DNA of 64,000 nt from Mycobacterium sp. 155 (GTDB taxonomy: Bacteria; Actinomycetota; Actinomycetes; Mycobacteriales; Mycobacteriaceae), in the NCBI RefSeq assembly GCF_000373905.1, contig NZ_KB892705.1:2561020-2625019 (forward strand), in the 5' to 3' direction. Shown one piece after another: positions 10,010 through 19,581 of this stretch. Position numbers and translations under genes: made by a program. The first letter of the stretch is position 1. Every line of letters starts with the position of its first letter. The notes below the pieces were generated by a model that was given only the letters and a program-made list of their open reading frames with translations, did not search any database and was not told where the DNA came from.

Positions 10010-11482
10010 TCACTGCTTGCCGGCGGCTTCCCGTTGACCCAGGACCGAATGCTTGCGGCCGTAGATCGCGTACACCACGAGGCCGATCGCCATCCAGATC
10101 AAGAACCGGATCCAGGTCAGGCCGGTCAGGTTGAGCATCAGCCATCCGCACGCCGCGATCGCCGCGATGGGCAGCACCGGGACCAAGGGCGTACGGAATC
10201 CCCGCGGCAGGTCCGGGCGGGTTCGCCGCAACACGATCACCCCAGCCGAGACCAGCATGAAGGCGAACAGCGTGCCGATGTTTACCATCTCCTCCAGCTT
10301 GCCCATCGGGAACACCGAAGCGGCGATAGCGACCAGCACACCGACGATCACCGTGATACGCACCGGCGTGCCCTGGCTACTGGTCCTGGCGAGCCGGCGC
10401 GGCATCAGACCGTCACGGGACATCGCGAACAGGACCCGCGTCTGGCCGAGCATCAGCACGATCACCACAGTGGTCAGACCGGCCAGCGCGCCGATAGAGA
10501 TGATCTTGGCCGCCCAGTGCACGCCGTTCTGCGCGAATGCCGTAGCCAGGTTCGCCGAGTGACCGTCAGAGCTTCGCAACTCCCGGTAGGACACCATCCC
10601 GGAGAGCACTACCGCCACCGCCACGTAGAGCACCGTGACGATGGCCAGCGAGCCGAGGATGCCGCGCGGCACGTCGCGTTGCGGGTTTTTGGTCTCTTCC
10701 GCGGTGGTGGCGACGATGTCGAACCCAATGAAGGCGAAGAATACGATGGATGCGCCGGCCAGCACGCCGTACCAGCCATAGTGGCTGCCCGTGGCGCCGC
10801 TGATCAACGAGAACAGCGACTGGTCGGCACCGCTGCCGCCCGTACCTGCCTCGCCAGGCGGAATGAACGGCGAATAATTCTGCGGCTTGATGTAGAACGC
10901 GCCGACAATGACCACCAGCAACACCACCGACACCTTGATGACGGTGATCACCAGGCTCACTGTGGCCGACAGTTTGGTGCCTCGCGCGAGCAGCAGCGTC
11001 ACCGCCGCGACGATCAGCAGCGCCCCCCAGTCCACTTCGAACCCACCGACAGTCAGCGTGCCCCCACCGAAGCCGAATACCGTTCCGAGGTAGCTTGACC
11101 AACCTTTGGCAACCACTGCCGCGGCGACCGCGAACTCCAGGATGAGGTCCCAGCCGATGATCCAGGCGATGAACTCACCGAAGGTGGCATAGGAAAACGT
11201 GTACGCACTGCCGGCGACGGGGAGAGTCGAGGCGAACTCTGCGTAGCACAACGCAGCCAAGCCGCATGAGATTGCGGCGATGACGAATGAGATCGAAATC
11301 GCCGGCCCGGTGAGGTTGCCCGCCGTCGATGCCGTGATGGTGAAGATGCCGGCACCGATCACCACCGACACACCGAATACGGTGAGATCCCACCAGGTCA
11401 GGTCTTTGCGTAATCGGGTCGAGGGCTCGTCGGTGTCAGCAATGGACTGCTCGACGGATTTGGTACGCCACCGTGAGGTCAT
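10010..11482 (-). CDS. APC-family amino acid permease (cationic amino acid transporter type)
   Basis: An inner-membrane transporter of 490 residues with about 12-14 TM helices, equivalent to Rv3253c by sequence style and position. The first helices carry the family motif GAGIFTI (about residue 43), and PAISISFVIAAISCGLAALCYAE follows. The TM6/8 region has FFAFIGFDIVATTAEE (about 240-255), typical of the CAT/YfnA group. It probably imports basic amino acids. It is read toward the TetR gene and divergently from the FAD oxidoreductase, with a 61-bp promoter gap. Confidence 0.9.
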   Translation of the reverse strand: MTSRWRTKSVEQSIADTDEPSTRLRKDLTWWDLTVFGVSVVIGAGIFTITASTAGNLTGPAISISFVIAAISCGLAALCYAEFASTLPVAGSAYTFSYATFGEFIAWIIGWDLILEFAVAAAVVAKGWSSYLGTVFGFGGGTLTVGGFEVDWGALLIVAAVTLLLARGTKLSATVSLVITVIKVSVVLLVVIVGAFYIKPQNYSPFIPPGEAGTGGSGADQSLFSLISGATGSHYGWYGVLAGASIVFFAFIGFDIVATTAEETKNPQRDVPRGILGSLAIVTVLYVAVAVVLSGMVSYRELRSSDGHSANLATAFAQNGVHWAAKIISIGALAGLTTVVIVLMLGQTRVLFAMSRDGLMPRRLARTSSQGTPVRITVIVGVLVAIAASVFPMGKLEEMVNIGTLFAFMLVSAGVIVLRRTRPDLPRGFRTPLVPVLPIAAIAACGWLMLNLTGLTWIRFLIWMAIGLVVYAIYGRKHSVLGQREAAGKQ

Positions 11483-11543
11483 ATTGACGCCGCCTCTCGT
11501 GGTTGAGCATGTGCGGGGATTGGATCCATTACTGTTTTCCCCG

Positions 11544-12980
11544 ATGTGTCAGAATCTTCATCTCCGCTCCCACCATGCCGTTGTCATCGGAGGCAGCATT
11601 GCAGGCCTGTGCGCGGCCCGCGTGCTATCCGATCACTTTGACCGCGTCACGATTTACGAACGTGACGATCTGCCCGAGACACCCGTCAACCGCAGCGCAA
11701 TTCCGCAGGGTTTGCACGTCCATCTTCTGATGGCGCGCGGGGCGCAGGAACTCGAATCGGTGTTTCCCGGACTGCTCAAAGATATGGTCGCAGCGGGCGT
11801 TCCGGTGATCGAGAACCGGCCCGAGTCGATTCACTTCTCCGCGGCGGGTCATGTACTGGGCACCGGCCAGCAGATGCTCGGCGAGTTCACCGCGTATGTG
11901 CCCAGCCGCGGACACCTGGAATGGCAGATCCGCAACCGTGTGCTGAGCATCCCGAATGTCAACGTGGTGCAGCAGGTGGTCTCCCAACCCCGGTTCGACC
12001 CCGTGACCCGGAGTGTGACGGGCGTGGTGCTCGACGACGGCGAGATCGTGTCGGCCGATCTGGTGGTCGATGCCTCCGGCCGTGGCAGCCGCCTTCCGGT
12101 CTGGCTGGACGAGTGGGGTTTCGGCCGGCCCAGGGAAGATCAGATCCAGGTCGGCGTCAGCTATGCATCGCAGCGGGTACATATCCCCGAGGGCCTGATC
12201 ACGGAGAAGATGGTGGTGTGCGGTGCCGCGCTCGCCCAACAGCGAGGCATAGGCATGCTGTTCCACGAGGACGGCATCTGGATCGTCACTGCGTTCGGGG
12301 TCGCCAAGACCGAGCCGCCACGGGACTTCGCGGGCATCTGCGCGATGGCCGATACCCTGCTTCCACCACACATCAGCGCCGCCCTGCGAGAAGGCGAGCC
12401 GGTGGGCAAGATGAACTTCCATCGCTACCCCACCAGCAAATGGCGTCGCTACGACAAGATGACCGACCTGCCGGTCGGGATCATTCCGTTCGGCGACGCC
12501 GTCGCCAGCCTCAACCCCACCTTCGGGCAGGGCGTGACGATGTCGGCACTGCAGGCCAACAATCTGCGTACCGTGCTCAACGACGGCAAGGACGATCTGG
12601 CCGGCCGGCTGGCGAAGGCGACCACGAGGACCACCCTCCCGGTGTGGCTGATGAATGCCATCGCCGATATCGAGGAACACGGGGCCCAGGGGTCAAGGCC
12701 GTGGTGGTACAGCCCGGTATTCGGGTTGTTCAAACAGTTCGTCGGCGCCGCCGAGAGCGATCCGGTGCTCGCCGAATGGTTCCTGCGGCGCACCAGCCTG
12801 CTCGACAGCCTGTGGCTGATTCCGACGCCGCGGCTCATCGGGCGCGCCATCCGCAACAACCTGAGACTGTTGCGGGCCGAGCGCCGAGCGGGTGCCAAAG
12901 CATCTGCTACCGATGGCGACAGCTTTCAAGGGCCAGCTGCCGAACACACCGAACCGCGGTTGAGCGCACAGGCCGAGTGA
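11544..12980 (+). CDS. FAD-dependent oxidoreductase (Rv3254-like)
   Basis: A flavoprotein of 478 residues. The N-terminal Rossmann motif GGSIAGLCAARVL (residues 16-28) and acid ERD bind FAD. A middle motif (DASGRGSRLP, about 173-182) and a distal GD motif (PFGDAVASLNPTFGQG, about 315-330) are typical of the p-hydroxybenzoate hydroxylase/geranylgeranyl reductase superfamily. Position next to the permease and manA matches Rv3254. ATG 11544 is chosen because it places the FAD motif 15 residues from the N-terminus; the frame stays open upstream into the permease gene but without family resemblance. The substrate is unknown. Confidence 0.88.
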   Translation: MCQNLHLRSHHAVVIGGSIAGLCAARVLSDHFDRVTIYERDDLPETPVNRSAIPQGLHVHLLMARGAQELESVFPGLLKDMVAAGVPVIENRPESIHFSAAGHVLGTGQQMLGEFTAYVPSRGHLEWQIRNRVLSIPNVNVVQQVVSQPRFDPVTRSVTGVVLDDGEIVSADLVVDASGRGSRLPVWLDEWGFGRPREDQIQVGVSYASQRVHIPEGLITEKMVVCGAALAQQRGIGMLFHEDGIWIVTAFGVAKTEPPRDFAGICAMADTLLPPHISAALREGEPVGKMNFHRYPTSKWRRYDKMTDLPVGIIPFGDAVASLNPTFGQGVTMSALQANNLRTVLNDGKDDLAGRLAKATTRTTLPVWLMNAIADIEEHGAQGSRPWWYSPVFGLFKQFVGAAESDPVLAEWFLRRTSLLDSLWLIPTPRLIGRAIRNNLRLLRAERRAGAKASATDGDSFQGPAAEHTEPRLSAQAE

Positions 12981-12990
12981 CGGTCGGGTC

Positions 12991-14217
12991 TCAGATCCCG
13001 ACTGTGACTCGGAACAACTGGGTCGGCCGCTGAGCGGTCAGCCGGATCGGCCCATCGTCGGCGGCCATCCAGGCCGCCGACCCGCGTTCGAGCGCTAACG
13101 TGCCGCTCTTGGCGTGCACCGTCGCGGCGCCCTCGGTGCACAGCAGCACCTGCGGGCCGTCGTGACGACACGGCGCGTCGATCTCGTGGCCGAGCTGATC
13201 GCCATCGATTTCCAGGACTGACAAGCAGAACTCCGATGCCGGCGTCTTGTAGATCCGTTCGCGTCCGTCTCTGACGATTGTGGAGCGCAACTGGTCCTGC
13301 GGGGTCGGCGTGAAATTCAACACCCGCAGCAATTCGGGAACATCGACGTGTTTGGGCGTCAGGCCACCCCGCAACACATTGTCGGAGTTGGCCATCACCT
13401 CGACCCCGATGCCGTTCAGGTAGGCGTGCAGACTGCCGGCAGCGATAAACATGCCGTCACCCGCCTGCAAACTGATCCGGTTGAGCAGCAACACCGCCAA
13501 AACACCCGCATCACCCGGATAGCGCTCGCCGAGTTCCAGCACCGTCTTGGCCTCGGCGGCGAAAGTCGTTTGCCCCGAACGGATGTAGTTGATCGCACCG
13601 TCCAACACCGCGGGCACCAGTACGTCGAGGTCGGGCTGCGGGGCGGTGATCCACGTGGTGAACAACGCCCGCAGTCCGTCGGCATCGGACTGATCGGACA
13701 GCAGATGGATGTACGGATCCAGATCCGGGATGGCCAGTGCCCGCATCAGTTCGACCGTCTGCGCCACCGGGCGGAAGCCGGCTAGCGCGTCGAACGGTCC
13801 GAGCGCGACGAGCAATTCGGGTTTGTGGCTGCGGTCGCGGTAGTTGCGGATCGGCGCCGAGACGGGTATCTCGAGGCGGTCCTCGCGGTCGTAGCCCTCG
13901 CGCGCCTGCTGCGCGCTCGGATGCGCTTGCAGGGACAGCGGTTCCCCGGCGGCCAGCACCTTGACGAGGAACGGCAGAGTATCTCCGAAGCGTCCGATGG
14001 TTGCGGCGCCGAGTTGCCCCTCGGGATCGTCGGTGACGACCTCAAGCAGCGACTTCTCCCCATGGTCGGTCAGCGCCCACGCGGGATCACCGGGATGCGC
14101 ACCGAACCACAGTTCGGCCTCGGGATGAGTTGTGGGGCTGGGCCTTCCAGTGAAATCGGCAATCGCGGTCCGCGAACCCCACGCATAGGTCCGCACCGCT
14201 CCCCGTAGCAAATACAC
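12991..14217 (-). CDS. manA: Mannose-6-phosphate isomerase, type I
   Basis: A zinc enzyme interconverting fructose-6-P and mannose-6-P, the entry to GDP-mannose for PIMs, LM, LAM and protein mannosylation. It is 408 residues. Visible motifs are QAHPSAQQA (zinc ligands, about residue 97) and the cupin signature GVEVMANSDNVLRGGLTPK (about residues 275-293). It is the last gene of the manB-tobH-manA operon, 4 bp after the TobH gene, matching Rv3255c. It converges on the FAD oxidoreductase with a 10-bp gap. Confidence 0.96.
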   Translation of the reverse strand: MYLLRGAVRTYAWGSRTAIADFTGRPSPTTHPEAELWFGAHPGDPAWALTDHGEKSLLEVVTDDPEGQLGAATIGRFGDTLPFLVKVLAAGEPLSLQAHPSAQQAREGYDREDRLEIPVSAPIRNYRDRSHKPELLVALGPFDALAGFRPVAQTVELMRALAIPDLDPYIHLLSDQSDADGLRALFTTWITAPQPDLDVLVPAVLDGAINYIRSGQTTFAAEAKTVLELGERYPGDAGVLAVLLLNRISLQAGDGMFIAAGSLHAYLNGIGVEVMANSDNVLRGGLTPKHVDVPELLRVLNFTPTPQDQLRSTIVRDGRERIYKTPASEFCLSVLEIDGDQLGHEIDAPCRHDGPQVLLCTEGAATVHAKSGTLALERGSAAWMAADDGPIRLTAQRPTQLFRVTVGI

Positions 14218-14221
14218 TCGC

Positions 14222-15316
14222 TTAACCTCGAACCAGTTTCAGGTAGACGGCGGTCATCTCCAACCGCACGGCCAGAATCGCCAATTGTTGTTCCACCCGC
14301 CTGGCCGGGATGGTCGGGCTGCCCGGCTCATCTCCTTGACGGCTCGCGTCGGGCACATCCTCGGCGCCGATCGCCGAGATGTCGGCGAACCCGGCGATAC
14401 GCGCGGCCACGGTGGGCCGTTCGGTATCAGTGGCCAATACAAATGTCCGCAGCCGCCGAGGCAACGACCCGTCGATCTGCTCGTCGTGGAACAGCGACCG
14501 CTCGAAGCCGGACCGGCTCGCCGCGAGGTTCCCCGTGGCGGCCAGCACGTCGGTCAGGCCCGCGGCGGCCGTCACCTGACCGGCCAACCGCAGCATCACC
14601 GTCGTACCGTGCCGGGCCAGTGCCAGCGTCGCCGCCGTGTCTCCGGCCAATACGACGTCGGCGCCGGACATCCGGTCGGCCAGCATCTTGGCCGGGTTGG
14701 TGAACAACTCGCGTGCAGTGCTGTTGCGCAGCGCCTCGGCGTCCAGCTCATCGGCCAATTCCGGCAGATCCACCCGAGTCCCGGGGTCCACCACGTGCAG
14801 CGCCGCCAGGCCCGCGGCCAGATAGCGGGTGAGCCCGAAATCGTCGGGAACCCACAGCCGCGGCGGCAACGCCACCGCGCGTCCCGCCGTCACGTCGCGC
14901 AGCGGACCCTCCTGTGGTGCCACCACCAACACCCGCGCACCCCGGTGTACGGCGATGGCCGCGGCATTCACCAGAGCCGGGTCGCCCGGATCATCGCCCG
15001 CCACGATCACCACGTCCAGGGCGCCGATCCACGACGGTGTCTCGGCGGCGACGACAATCGGCGCGGCCACCGATCCGCCGAGCGCGGCGGCCAGCAGGGT
15101 GCCCGCACCGTGTGCCACTCCACGACCGGCCACCCAGATCACCGTGCGCGGCGGAAAATCCGACCGCAGAGGCTCAAGGACGCCCTCGGCGAGCGCCGCG
15201 GCGGTCGCCCGCACCTGAGCACCGGCCATCGCCGCCGCGCGCAGCAGACCGTTGTGGTCGGCCGCGAGCAGACCTTCGCCGTCGTCGAGGTCTACCGTCG
15301 CGTCGACTGCATTCAC
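14222..15316 (-). CDS. TobH-like / SIS-domain protein (Rv3256c type)
   Basis: A protein of 364 residues related to the actinobacterial TobH family and to the SIS-fold C-terminal domain of sugar phosphate isomerases. Two Rossmann-like halves are visible (VIWVAGRGVAHGAGTLLAAAL, about residues 60-80; VVIVAGDDPGDPALV, about 103-117). Its fixed place between manA and manB suggests a role in mannose phosphate metabolism, but no activity is established. The start overlaps the manB stop by 4 bp, so it is translationally coupled. Confidence 0.82.
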   Translation of the reverse strand: MNAVDATVDLDDGEGLLAADHNGLLRAAAMAGAQVRATAAALAEGVLEPLRSDFPPRTVIWVAGRGVAHGAGTLLAAALGGSVAAPIVVAAETPSWIGALDVVIVAGDDPGDPALVNAAAIAVHRGARVLVVAPQEGPLRDVTAGRAVALPPRLWVPDDFGLTRYLAAGLAALHVVDPGTRVDLPELADELDAEALRNSTARELFTNPAKMLADRMSGADVVLAGDTAATLALARHGTTVMLRLAGQVTAAAGLTDVLAATGNLAASRSGFERSLFHDEQIDGSLPRRLRTFVLATDTERPTVAARIAGFADISAIGAEDVPDASRQGDEPGSPTIPARRVEQQLAILAVRLEMTAVYLKLVRG

Positions 15317-16701
15317 GTCGCCGCCCCACTCACCATGCTGATCTGGTCAGCCACCGTCTTCACGATCGCATCGACATCCTCGGTGGTGCGGGCCTCGACG
15401 TTGAGCCGCAGCAGCGGCTCGGTGTTGGATGTGCGCAGGTTGAACCAGCTGCCCTCACCCAGATCCACGGTGACCCCATCGAGATGGTCGACGGTCTGGA
15501 TGCCGGAGCCGAAGGTTTCCAGTACCGCGTCGACGCATGCGCCGGCGTCGGCTACGGTGAAATTGATCTCGCCGGAGGATTCGTAGCGCTGGTAATCGGC
15601 CATCAGATCCGAGAGCGGGCGGTCCTGCTCACCGAGCGCGGCAAGCACATGCAGGGCCGCCAGCATTCCGGAATCGGCACCCCAGAAGTCACGGAAGTAG
15701 TAGTGCGCCGAATGCTCGCCGCCGAAGATCGCGCCGGTGTCGGCCATCAGAGCCTTGATGAAGGAATGCCCGACGCGTGAGCGCACCGGCGTGCCGCCGC
15801 ATTCGATGACCAGTTCCGGCACTGCCCGCGAGGTGATGAGGTTGTAGATAACGATGGCGCCGATTTCGCGGCCGAGCTCACGCCCCGCCACCAGTGCGGT
15901 CACCGCCGACGGGGAGACCGGCCTGCCGAGTTCGTCGATGACGAAACACCGGTCGGCGTCACCGTCGAAGGCCAAGCCGATGTCGGCACCGGTTGCCAAC
16001 ACATGGGCCTGCAGGTCGACCAGATTCGCCGGCTCCAACGGGTTGGCCTCGTGGTTCGGGAAGGTGCCGTCCAACTCGAAGAACAGCGGCAGGACAGTGG
16101 CGCCGGCGACCGGCCCGAGCACCGCGGGCGTGGTGTGCCCGGCCATGCCGTTGCCCGCGTCGACAGCGATGCGCAGGGGCCGCAGCGCACTCAGATCCAC
16201 CAGTGAACGCAGGAACTCGCCGTACTCGGTGAGCACGTCACGGTCGGTGACGGTGCCGGGCGCACCCTCGAAGACCGGCACTCCGGCCATCACCTCGTCG
16301 GAGATCGTCCTAAGCCCGGTGTCTCGACCAACCGGTTTGGCTCCGGCCCGGCACAGCTTGATGCCGTTGTAGGCGGCCGGATTGTGGCTGGCGGTGAACA
16401 TCGCGCCGGGGCAGTCCAGTAGGCCGGACGCGAAGTAGAGCTGATCGGTGGAGGCCAGTCCGATCCGGACGACGTCGAGCCCCTGCGCCCGGACACCTTC
16501 GGCAAACGCCGAGGCCAGCGGCGGGGAGCTTTCCCGCATGTCGTAACCGATGACAACCTGCGCCGCACCCTCACCCCGGACCAGCCGGGCAAACGCCCCG
16601 CCTACGTCAGCGACGAACTGTTCGTCGAGCTCCGTACCCACCAAACCACGCACGTCATACGCTTTGATGACACGCTGAACAACCGCAGCTGGGCGAGACA
16701 T
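15313..16701 (-). CDS. manB: Phosphomannomutase/phosphoglucomutase
   Basis: Converts mannose-6-P to mannose-1-P for GDP-mannose synthesis. The protein is 462 residues with all four hallmark sites: phosphoserine loop TASHNPAAYNGIKL (about residue 103), metal loop DGDADRC (about 250), sugar loop GGEHSAHYYF (about 328) and phosphate loop RTSNTEPLLRL (about 425). It heads the manB-tobH-manA operon and corresponds to Rv3257c (also called pmmA). Confidence 0.96.
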   Translation of the reverse strand: MSRPAAVVQRVIKAYDVRGLVGTELDEQFVADVGGAFARLVRGEGAAQVVIGYDMRESSPPLASAFAEGVRAQGLDVVRIGLASTDQLYFASGLLDCPGAMFTASHNPAAYNGIKLCRAGAKPVGRDTGLRTISDEVMAGVPVFEGAPGTVTDRDVLTEYGEFLRSLVDLSALRPLRIAVDAGNGMAGHTTPAVLGPVAGATVLPLFFELDGTFPNHEANPLEPANLVDLQAHVLATGADIGLAFDGDADRCFVIDELGRPVSPSAVTALVAGRELGREIGAIVIYNLITSRAVPELVIECGGTPVRSRVGHSFIKALMADTGAIFGGEHSAHYYFRDFWGADSGMLAALHVLAALGEQDRPLSDLMADYQRYESSGEINFTVADAGACVDAVLETFGSGIQTVDHLDGVTVDLGEGSWFNLRTSNTEPLLRLNVEARTTEDVDAIVKTVADQISMVSGAAT

Positions 16702-16798
16702 GGGAACTCCTTGTGACCGGGATCGTTGGCTCAGCCTAGCCGTCGCGAGACGACCACACGGACACTAGCCTCAGTCAACCACGCTGCTTAACAGTCGT

Positions 16799-17218
16799 TT
16801 AATCGCTTAGGTCGGGCAACACACGTAGGTGGCCGCGACGCCGACCGTTTGGTTCGGGCCTGTGCACTGCCGGTGCCATCACGGCACCGCCGGCGACTCC
16901 GCTGGTGGGGTCGGAGAACCCTGCCGTGACTCCGCCTCGCACCACCGCGCCGTCGTGCGCCTCACGCACTGCGTCGGCGAGTGCCACCAGATCGTCTTCA
17001 TCGGGATGGTTCGGTAACGGGCCGGCATGGCGCACCAGCTCCCAGCCACGCGGTGCGGTGATTCGGCTGGCGTGCCCGACGCACAGATCCCATGAGTGCG
17101 GTTCGGAGACGGTGGCGAGCGGTCCGACGACAGCGGTCGAGTCGGAGTAGACGAAGGTCAGCGTCGCCACGGCATAATGCGGGCACCCGGGCCGGCAGCA
17201 GCGACGGGGAACATTCAC
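16799..17218 (-). CDS. DUF3499 conserved protein (Rv3258c type)
   Basis: A protein of 139 residues conserved in actinobacteria. The N-terminus has a Cys cluster (RRCCRPGCPHYA, residues 5-16) and a second CVGH (about 46-49), which together could bind one zinc ion. The C-terminal third is low-complexity. It lies divergent from the zincin-like gene and upstream of manB. Function is unknown. Confidence 0.8.
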   Translation of the reverse strand: MNVPRRCCRPGCPHYAVATLTFVYSDSTAVVGPLATVSEPHSWDLCVGHASRITAPRGWELVRHAGPLPNHPDEDDLVALADAVREAHDGAVVRGGVTAGFSDPTSGVAGGAVMAPAVHRPEPNGRRRGHLRVLPDLSD

Positions 17219-17307
17219 GCACCAGAGATTATCTTGGACGATCGCTGGACGCGTTCGGACACGCGCAGCCGCCGGGCTCCCGATCCCGAACCGTTACGAT
17301 CTCTTGC

Positions 17308-17772
17308 GTGGCCCAGCGGAATCTTTGGCGATCGCGCCGCGGTCGCGATATTCGTGGGCCTCTGCTTCCCAGATCCGTTCCGGGCTGGCGCAGCCGGGCC
17401 GAACGGTTCGACATGGCGGTGCTGGAGGCCTACGAACCGATCGAGCGTCGGTGGGCCTCGCGGGTCAGTGTCCTCGATGTCGCTGTCGACGAAATCCCGC
17501 GGATGTCACCGCGGGATCCTGAGACCGTGCAGTGGCCACCGGAAGTCGTGGCGGATGGTCCGATCGCGTTGGCCCGGTTGATCCCGGCGGGGGTGGACGT
17601 TCGAGGAAATACCACGCGGGCCCGAATTGTGTTGTTTCGCAAACCGATCGAGCGCCGAGCCAAGAGTCCCGACGATCTCGCGGAGCTCTTGCATGAGATC
17701 CTGGTGGCTCAGGTGGCCACATATCTGGGGGTGGAACCGTCGGTCATCGACCCGATGATCGACGACGACTGA
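17308..17772 (+). CDS. Metallopeptidase-family (zincin-like) protein with degenerate HExxH
   Basis: A protein of 154 residues matching Rv3259 in size and position. The start is the GTG at 17308 (VAQRN), followed by RGPLLP and WRSRAERFD, which are conserved. The family normally carries HExxH in its last third. Here the matching segment is LHEILVAQVA (about residue 132), which keeps His-Glu but has Val where the second His should be. Either it is non-catalytic or it uses other ligands. It converges on whiB2 with a palindrome between. Confidence 0.85.
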   Translation: MAQRNLWRSRRGRDIRGPLLPRSVPGWRSRAERFDMAVLEAYEPIERRWASRVSVLDVAVDEIPRMSPRDPETVQWPPEVVADGPIALARLIPAGVDVRGNTTRARIVLFRKPIERRAKSPDDLAELLHEILVAQVATYLGVEPSVIDPMIDDD

Positions 17773-17816
17773 GCGCCGCGGACGCGAGGAGCAGAAACAA
17801 TCGCGCGAGCACTCAC

Positions 17817-17883
17817 GCGAAGCGCTTCAGATCACCGTGAGCGCTTCGCGAAGCGGCTCAGAATGCGATCTGAAGCGCTTCGC
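17817..17883. repeat. Nested palindrome between convergent genes, probable bidirectional terminator
   Basis: Outer arms GCGAAGCGCTTCAGATC (17817-17833) and GATCTGAAGCGCTTCGC (17867-17883) are a perfect 17-bp inverted repeat. Inside the loop is a 12-bp perfect palindrome, GCTTCGCGAAGC (17843-17854). The unit GCGCTTC occurs several times. It lies between the zincin-like gene and whiB2, both reading toward it. Confidence 0.75.
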
Positions 17884-17891
17884 AAAGAGCT

Positions 17892-18281
17892 TTAGATGAC
17901 GCCGCGCTTGAGCCGACGACGCTCGCGTTCGGACAGCCCGCCCCAAATCCCGAAGCGTTCGTCGTGCGCCAGCGCGTAATCGAGGCACGCATCCTTGACT
18001 TCACAGCCCTGGCAAATGCGCTTGGCCTCACGGGTAGACCCGCCCTTTTCCGGGAAGAAAGCCTCAGGGTCGGTCTGCGCGCACAATGCACGCTCCTGCC
18101 ATTGGTCATCTTCGGTTGCCGGAGCAACATCAATTTGATCGGGAACCAAACTCAGTTGAGGACGTCCGGTTGCCCCCATCGGTGTCGGCCCGGTGTTGAT
18201 GTGCGGTGCGTTGTCTACCGAGCCGAGTAACCGGTTGTCAAACCGGACAACACGATCGAAATCGCCGCTCTCATAAGACAT
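17892..18281 (-). CDS. whiB2: WhiB-family iron-sulfur regulator WhiB2/WhmD
   Basis: A [4Fe-4S] transcription factor needed for septation and cell division in mycobacteria (known for WhmD of M. smegmatis). It is 129 residues, with cluster cysteines at positions 67, 90, 93 and 99 (C-x22-C-x2-C-x5-C), the GIWGG turn at 111-115 and the basic C-terminal DNA-binding tail ERRRLKRG. The N-terminal extension of about 55 residues matches the longer, fast-grower form. The promoter region contains a LexA-like site (18353-18368). Confidence 0.96.
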   Translation of the reverse strand: MSYESGDFDRVVRFDNRLLGSVDNAPHINTGPTPMGATGRPQLSLVPDQIDVAPATEDDQWQERALCAQTDPEAFFPEKGGSTREAKRICQGCEVKDACLDYALAHDERFGIWGGLSERERRRLKRGVI

Positions 18282-18352
18282 ATCCCCCGCCTCCTCACTC
18301 GGTCTCGTAGATCCTCAGTGGAGCCCCACTATGGTGATATAGGCCATTTCAT

Positions 18353-18368
18353 TCGAACATTCGATCGA
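18353..18368. promoter_or_regulatory. LexA (SOS) box-like site upstream of whiB2
   Basis: TCGAAC-ATTC-GATCGA differs from the mycobacterial SOS consensus TCGAAC(N4)GTTCGA at one position. It sits 72 bp upstream of the whiB2 start codon in the 292-bp whiB2/fbiA divergent region. Otherwise that region shows no gene. Confidence 0.5.
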
Positions 18369-18573
18369 ATCTCCGTTTGCGACACCGGAATCAGTCGCTA
18401 ACCGGGAAATGACACTGGTGTGATTAGACACGCGTTAGCTGCCAGGGTCAAGCGGATCGGCGGGAATTCATACCATCTCGTGATATCAATTCGGCGCGTC
18501 GCAACGTCGGCGTGTCCTGGCCGTGACGACGTCGTTTCCATGCGCGCCCCCTTTCCGCCTAATGTCGACCGTT

Positions 18574-19581
18574 GTGAAGATCACCGTTTTGGTCGGCGGC
18601 GTCGGCGGCGCTCGATTTTTGCTGGGTGTGCAAAACCTGTTGCGACTCGGCGCCTTCGCGCAGAGCCCTGGCAACGAGAACGCCGAGCACGAGATCACGG
18701 CGATCGTCAATGTCGGTGACGATGCCTGGATGTACGGTGTGCGGATCTGTCCCGACCTCGACACGTGTATGTACACGCTCGGTGGCGGCATCGACCCCGA
18801 GCGTGGCTGGGGGCATCGTAACGAAACTTGGCACGCCAAGGAGGAACTCGCCGCGTACGGTGTGCAGCCGGACTGGTTCGGCCTGGGCGACCGCGACCTT
18901 GCCACCCACTTGGTACGCAGCCAAATGCTGCGGGCCGGGTACCCGTTGTCGCAGGTCACAGAGGCGTTGTGCAGACGCTGGACGCCGGGCGCACGATTGC
19001 TGCCTGCCAGCGACGACCGATGTGAGACACACGTGGTGATCACCGACCCCGGCCCCGGCGAACTCGAGGGCCAGCGGCGCGCGATCCATTTCCAGGAGTG
19101 GTGGGTGCGTTACCGGGCCCAGGTGGCCTCGCACAGCTTCGCGTTCGTCGGCGCCGAACAGGCTACTGCCGCACCGGGTGTCATCGAGGCGATCGCCGAC
19201 GCCGACGTGGTGTTGCTGGCTCCGTCGAATCCCGTCGTGAGCATCGGGTCAATCCTGCAGATCGGCGGCATCCGTGGCGCTCTTCGGTCCACCCCGGCAC
19301 CGGTCATCGGCTACTCTCCCATAGTGGCGGGAAAACCGTTGCGTGGCATGGCCGATGAGTGCCTGTCGATCATCGGGGTGGAGTCCACCTCGGAAGCCGT
19401 CGGGCGACATTTCGGGGCACGGTCGGCGACGGGGCTGCTGGACGGCTGGCTGGTGGATTCCGGCGATCACGCCGACATCGACGGCGTCGCAGTGCGTTCG
19501 GTACCACTGTTGATGACCGATCCCTCGACCACCGCCGAGATGGTGCGCGCCGGCCTGGATTTGGCCGGGGTTCCGCTGTGA
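18574..19581 (+). CDS. fbiA: F420 biosynthesis: phospho-enolpyruvyl/lactyl transferase FbiA
   Basis: Transfers the phosphoenolpyruvyl (or 2-phospholactyl) group from the guanylylated donor to Fo, making dehydro-F420-0. The protein is 336 residues and starts with [15 protein letters not shown] (nucleotide-binding loop), followed by [18 protein letters not shown] and the GWGHRNETW segment. GTG 18574 (VKITVLVGG) gives the start used by homologs; an ATG 12 bp upstream is possible. The stop overlaps the fbiB start (GTGA). Confidence 0.96.
   Translation: MKITVLVGGVGGARFLLGVQNLLRLGAFAQSPGNENAEHEITAIVNVGDDAWMYGVRICPDLDTCMYTLGGGIDPERGWGHRNETWHAKEELAAYGVQPDWFGLGDRDLATHLVRSQMLRAGYPLSQVTEALCRRWTPGARLLPASDDRCETHVVITDPGPGELEGQRRAIHFQEWWVRYRAQVASHSFAFVGAEQATAAPGVIEAIADADVVLLAPSNPVVSIGSILQIGGIRGALRSTPAPVIGYSPIVAGKPLRGMADECLSIIGVESTSEAVGRHFGARSATGLLDGWLVDSGDHADIDGVAVRSVPLLMTDPSTTAEMVRAGLDLAGVPL

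Noticed and set aside
14285..15586. 433-codon plus-strand open frame opposite the TobH and manB genes
   Set aside because: It lies antisense to two clearly conserved genes; its product is Arg/Gln/His-rich with no domain, the usual shadow frame in high-GC DNA.
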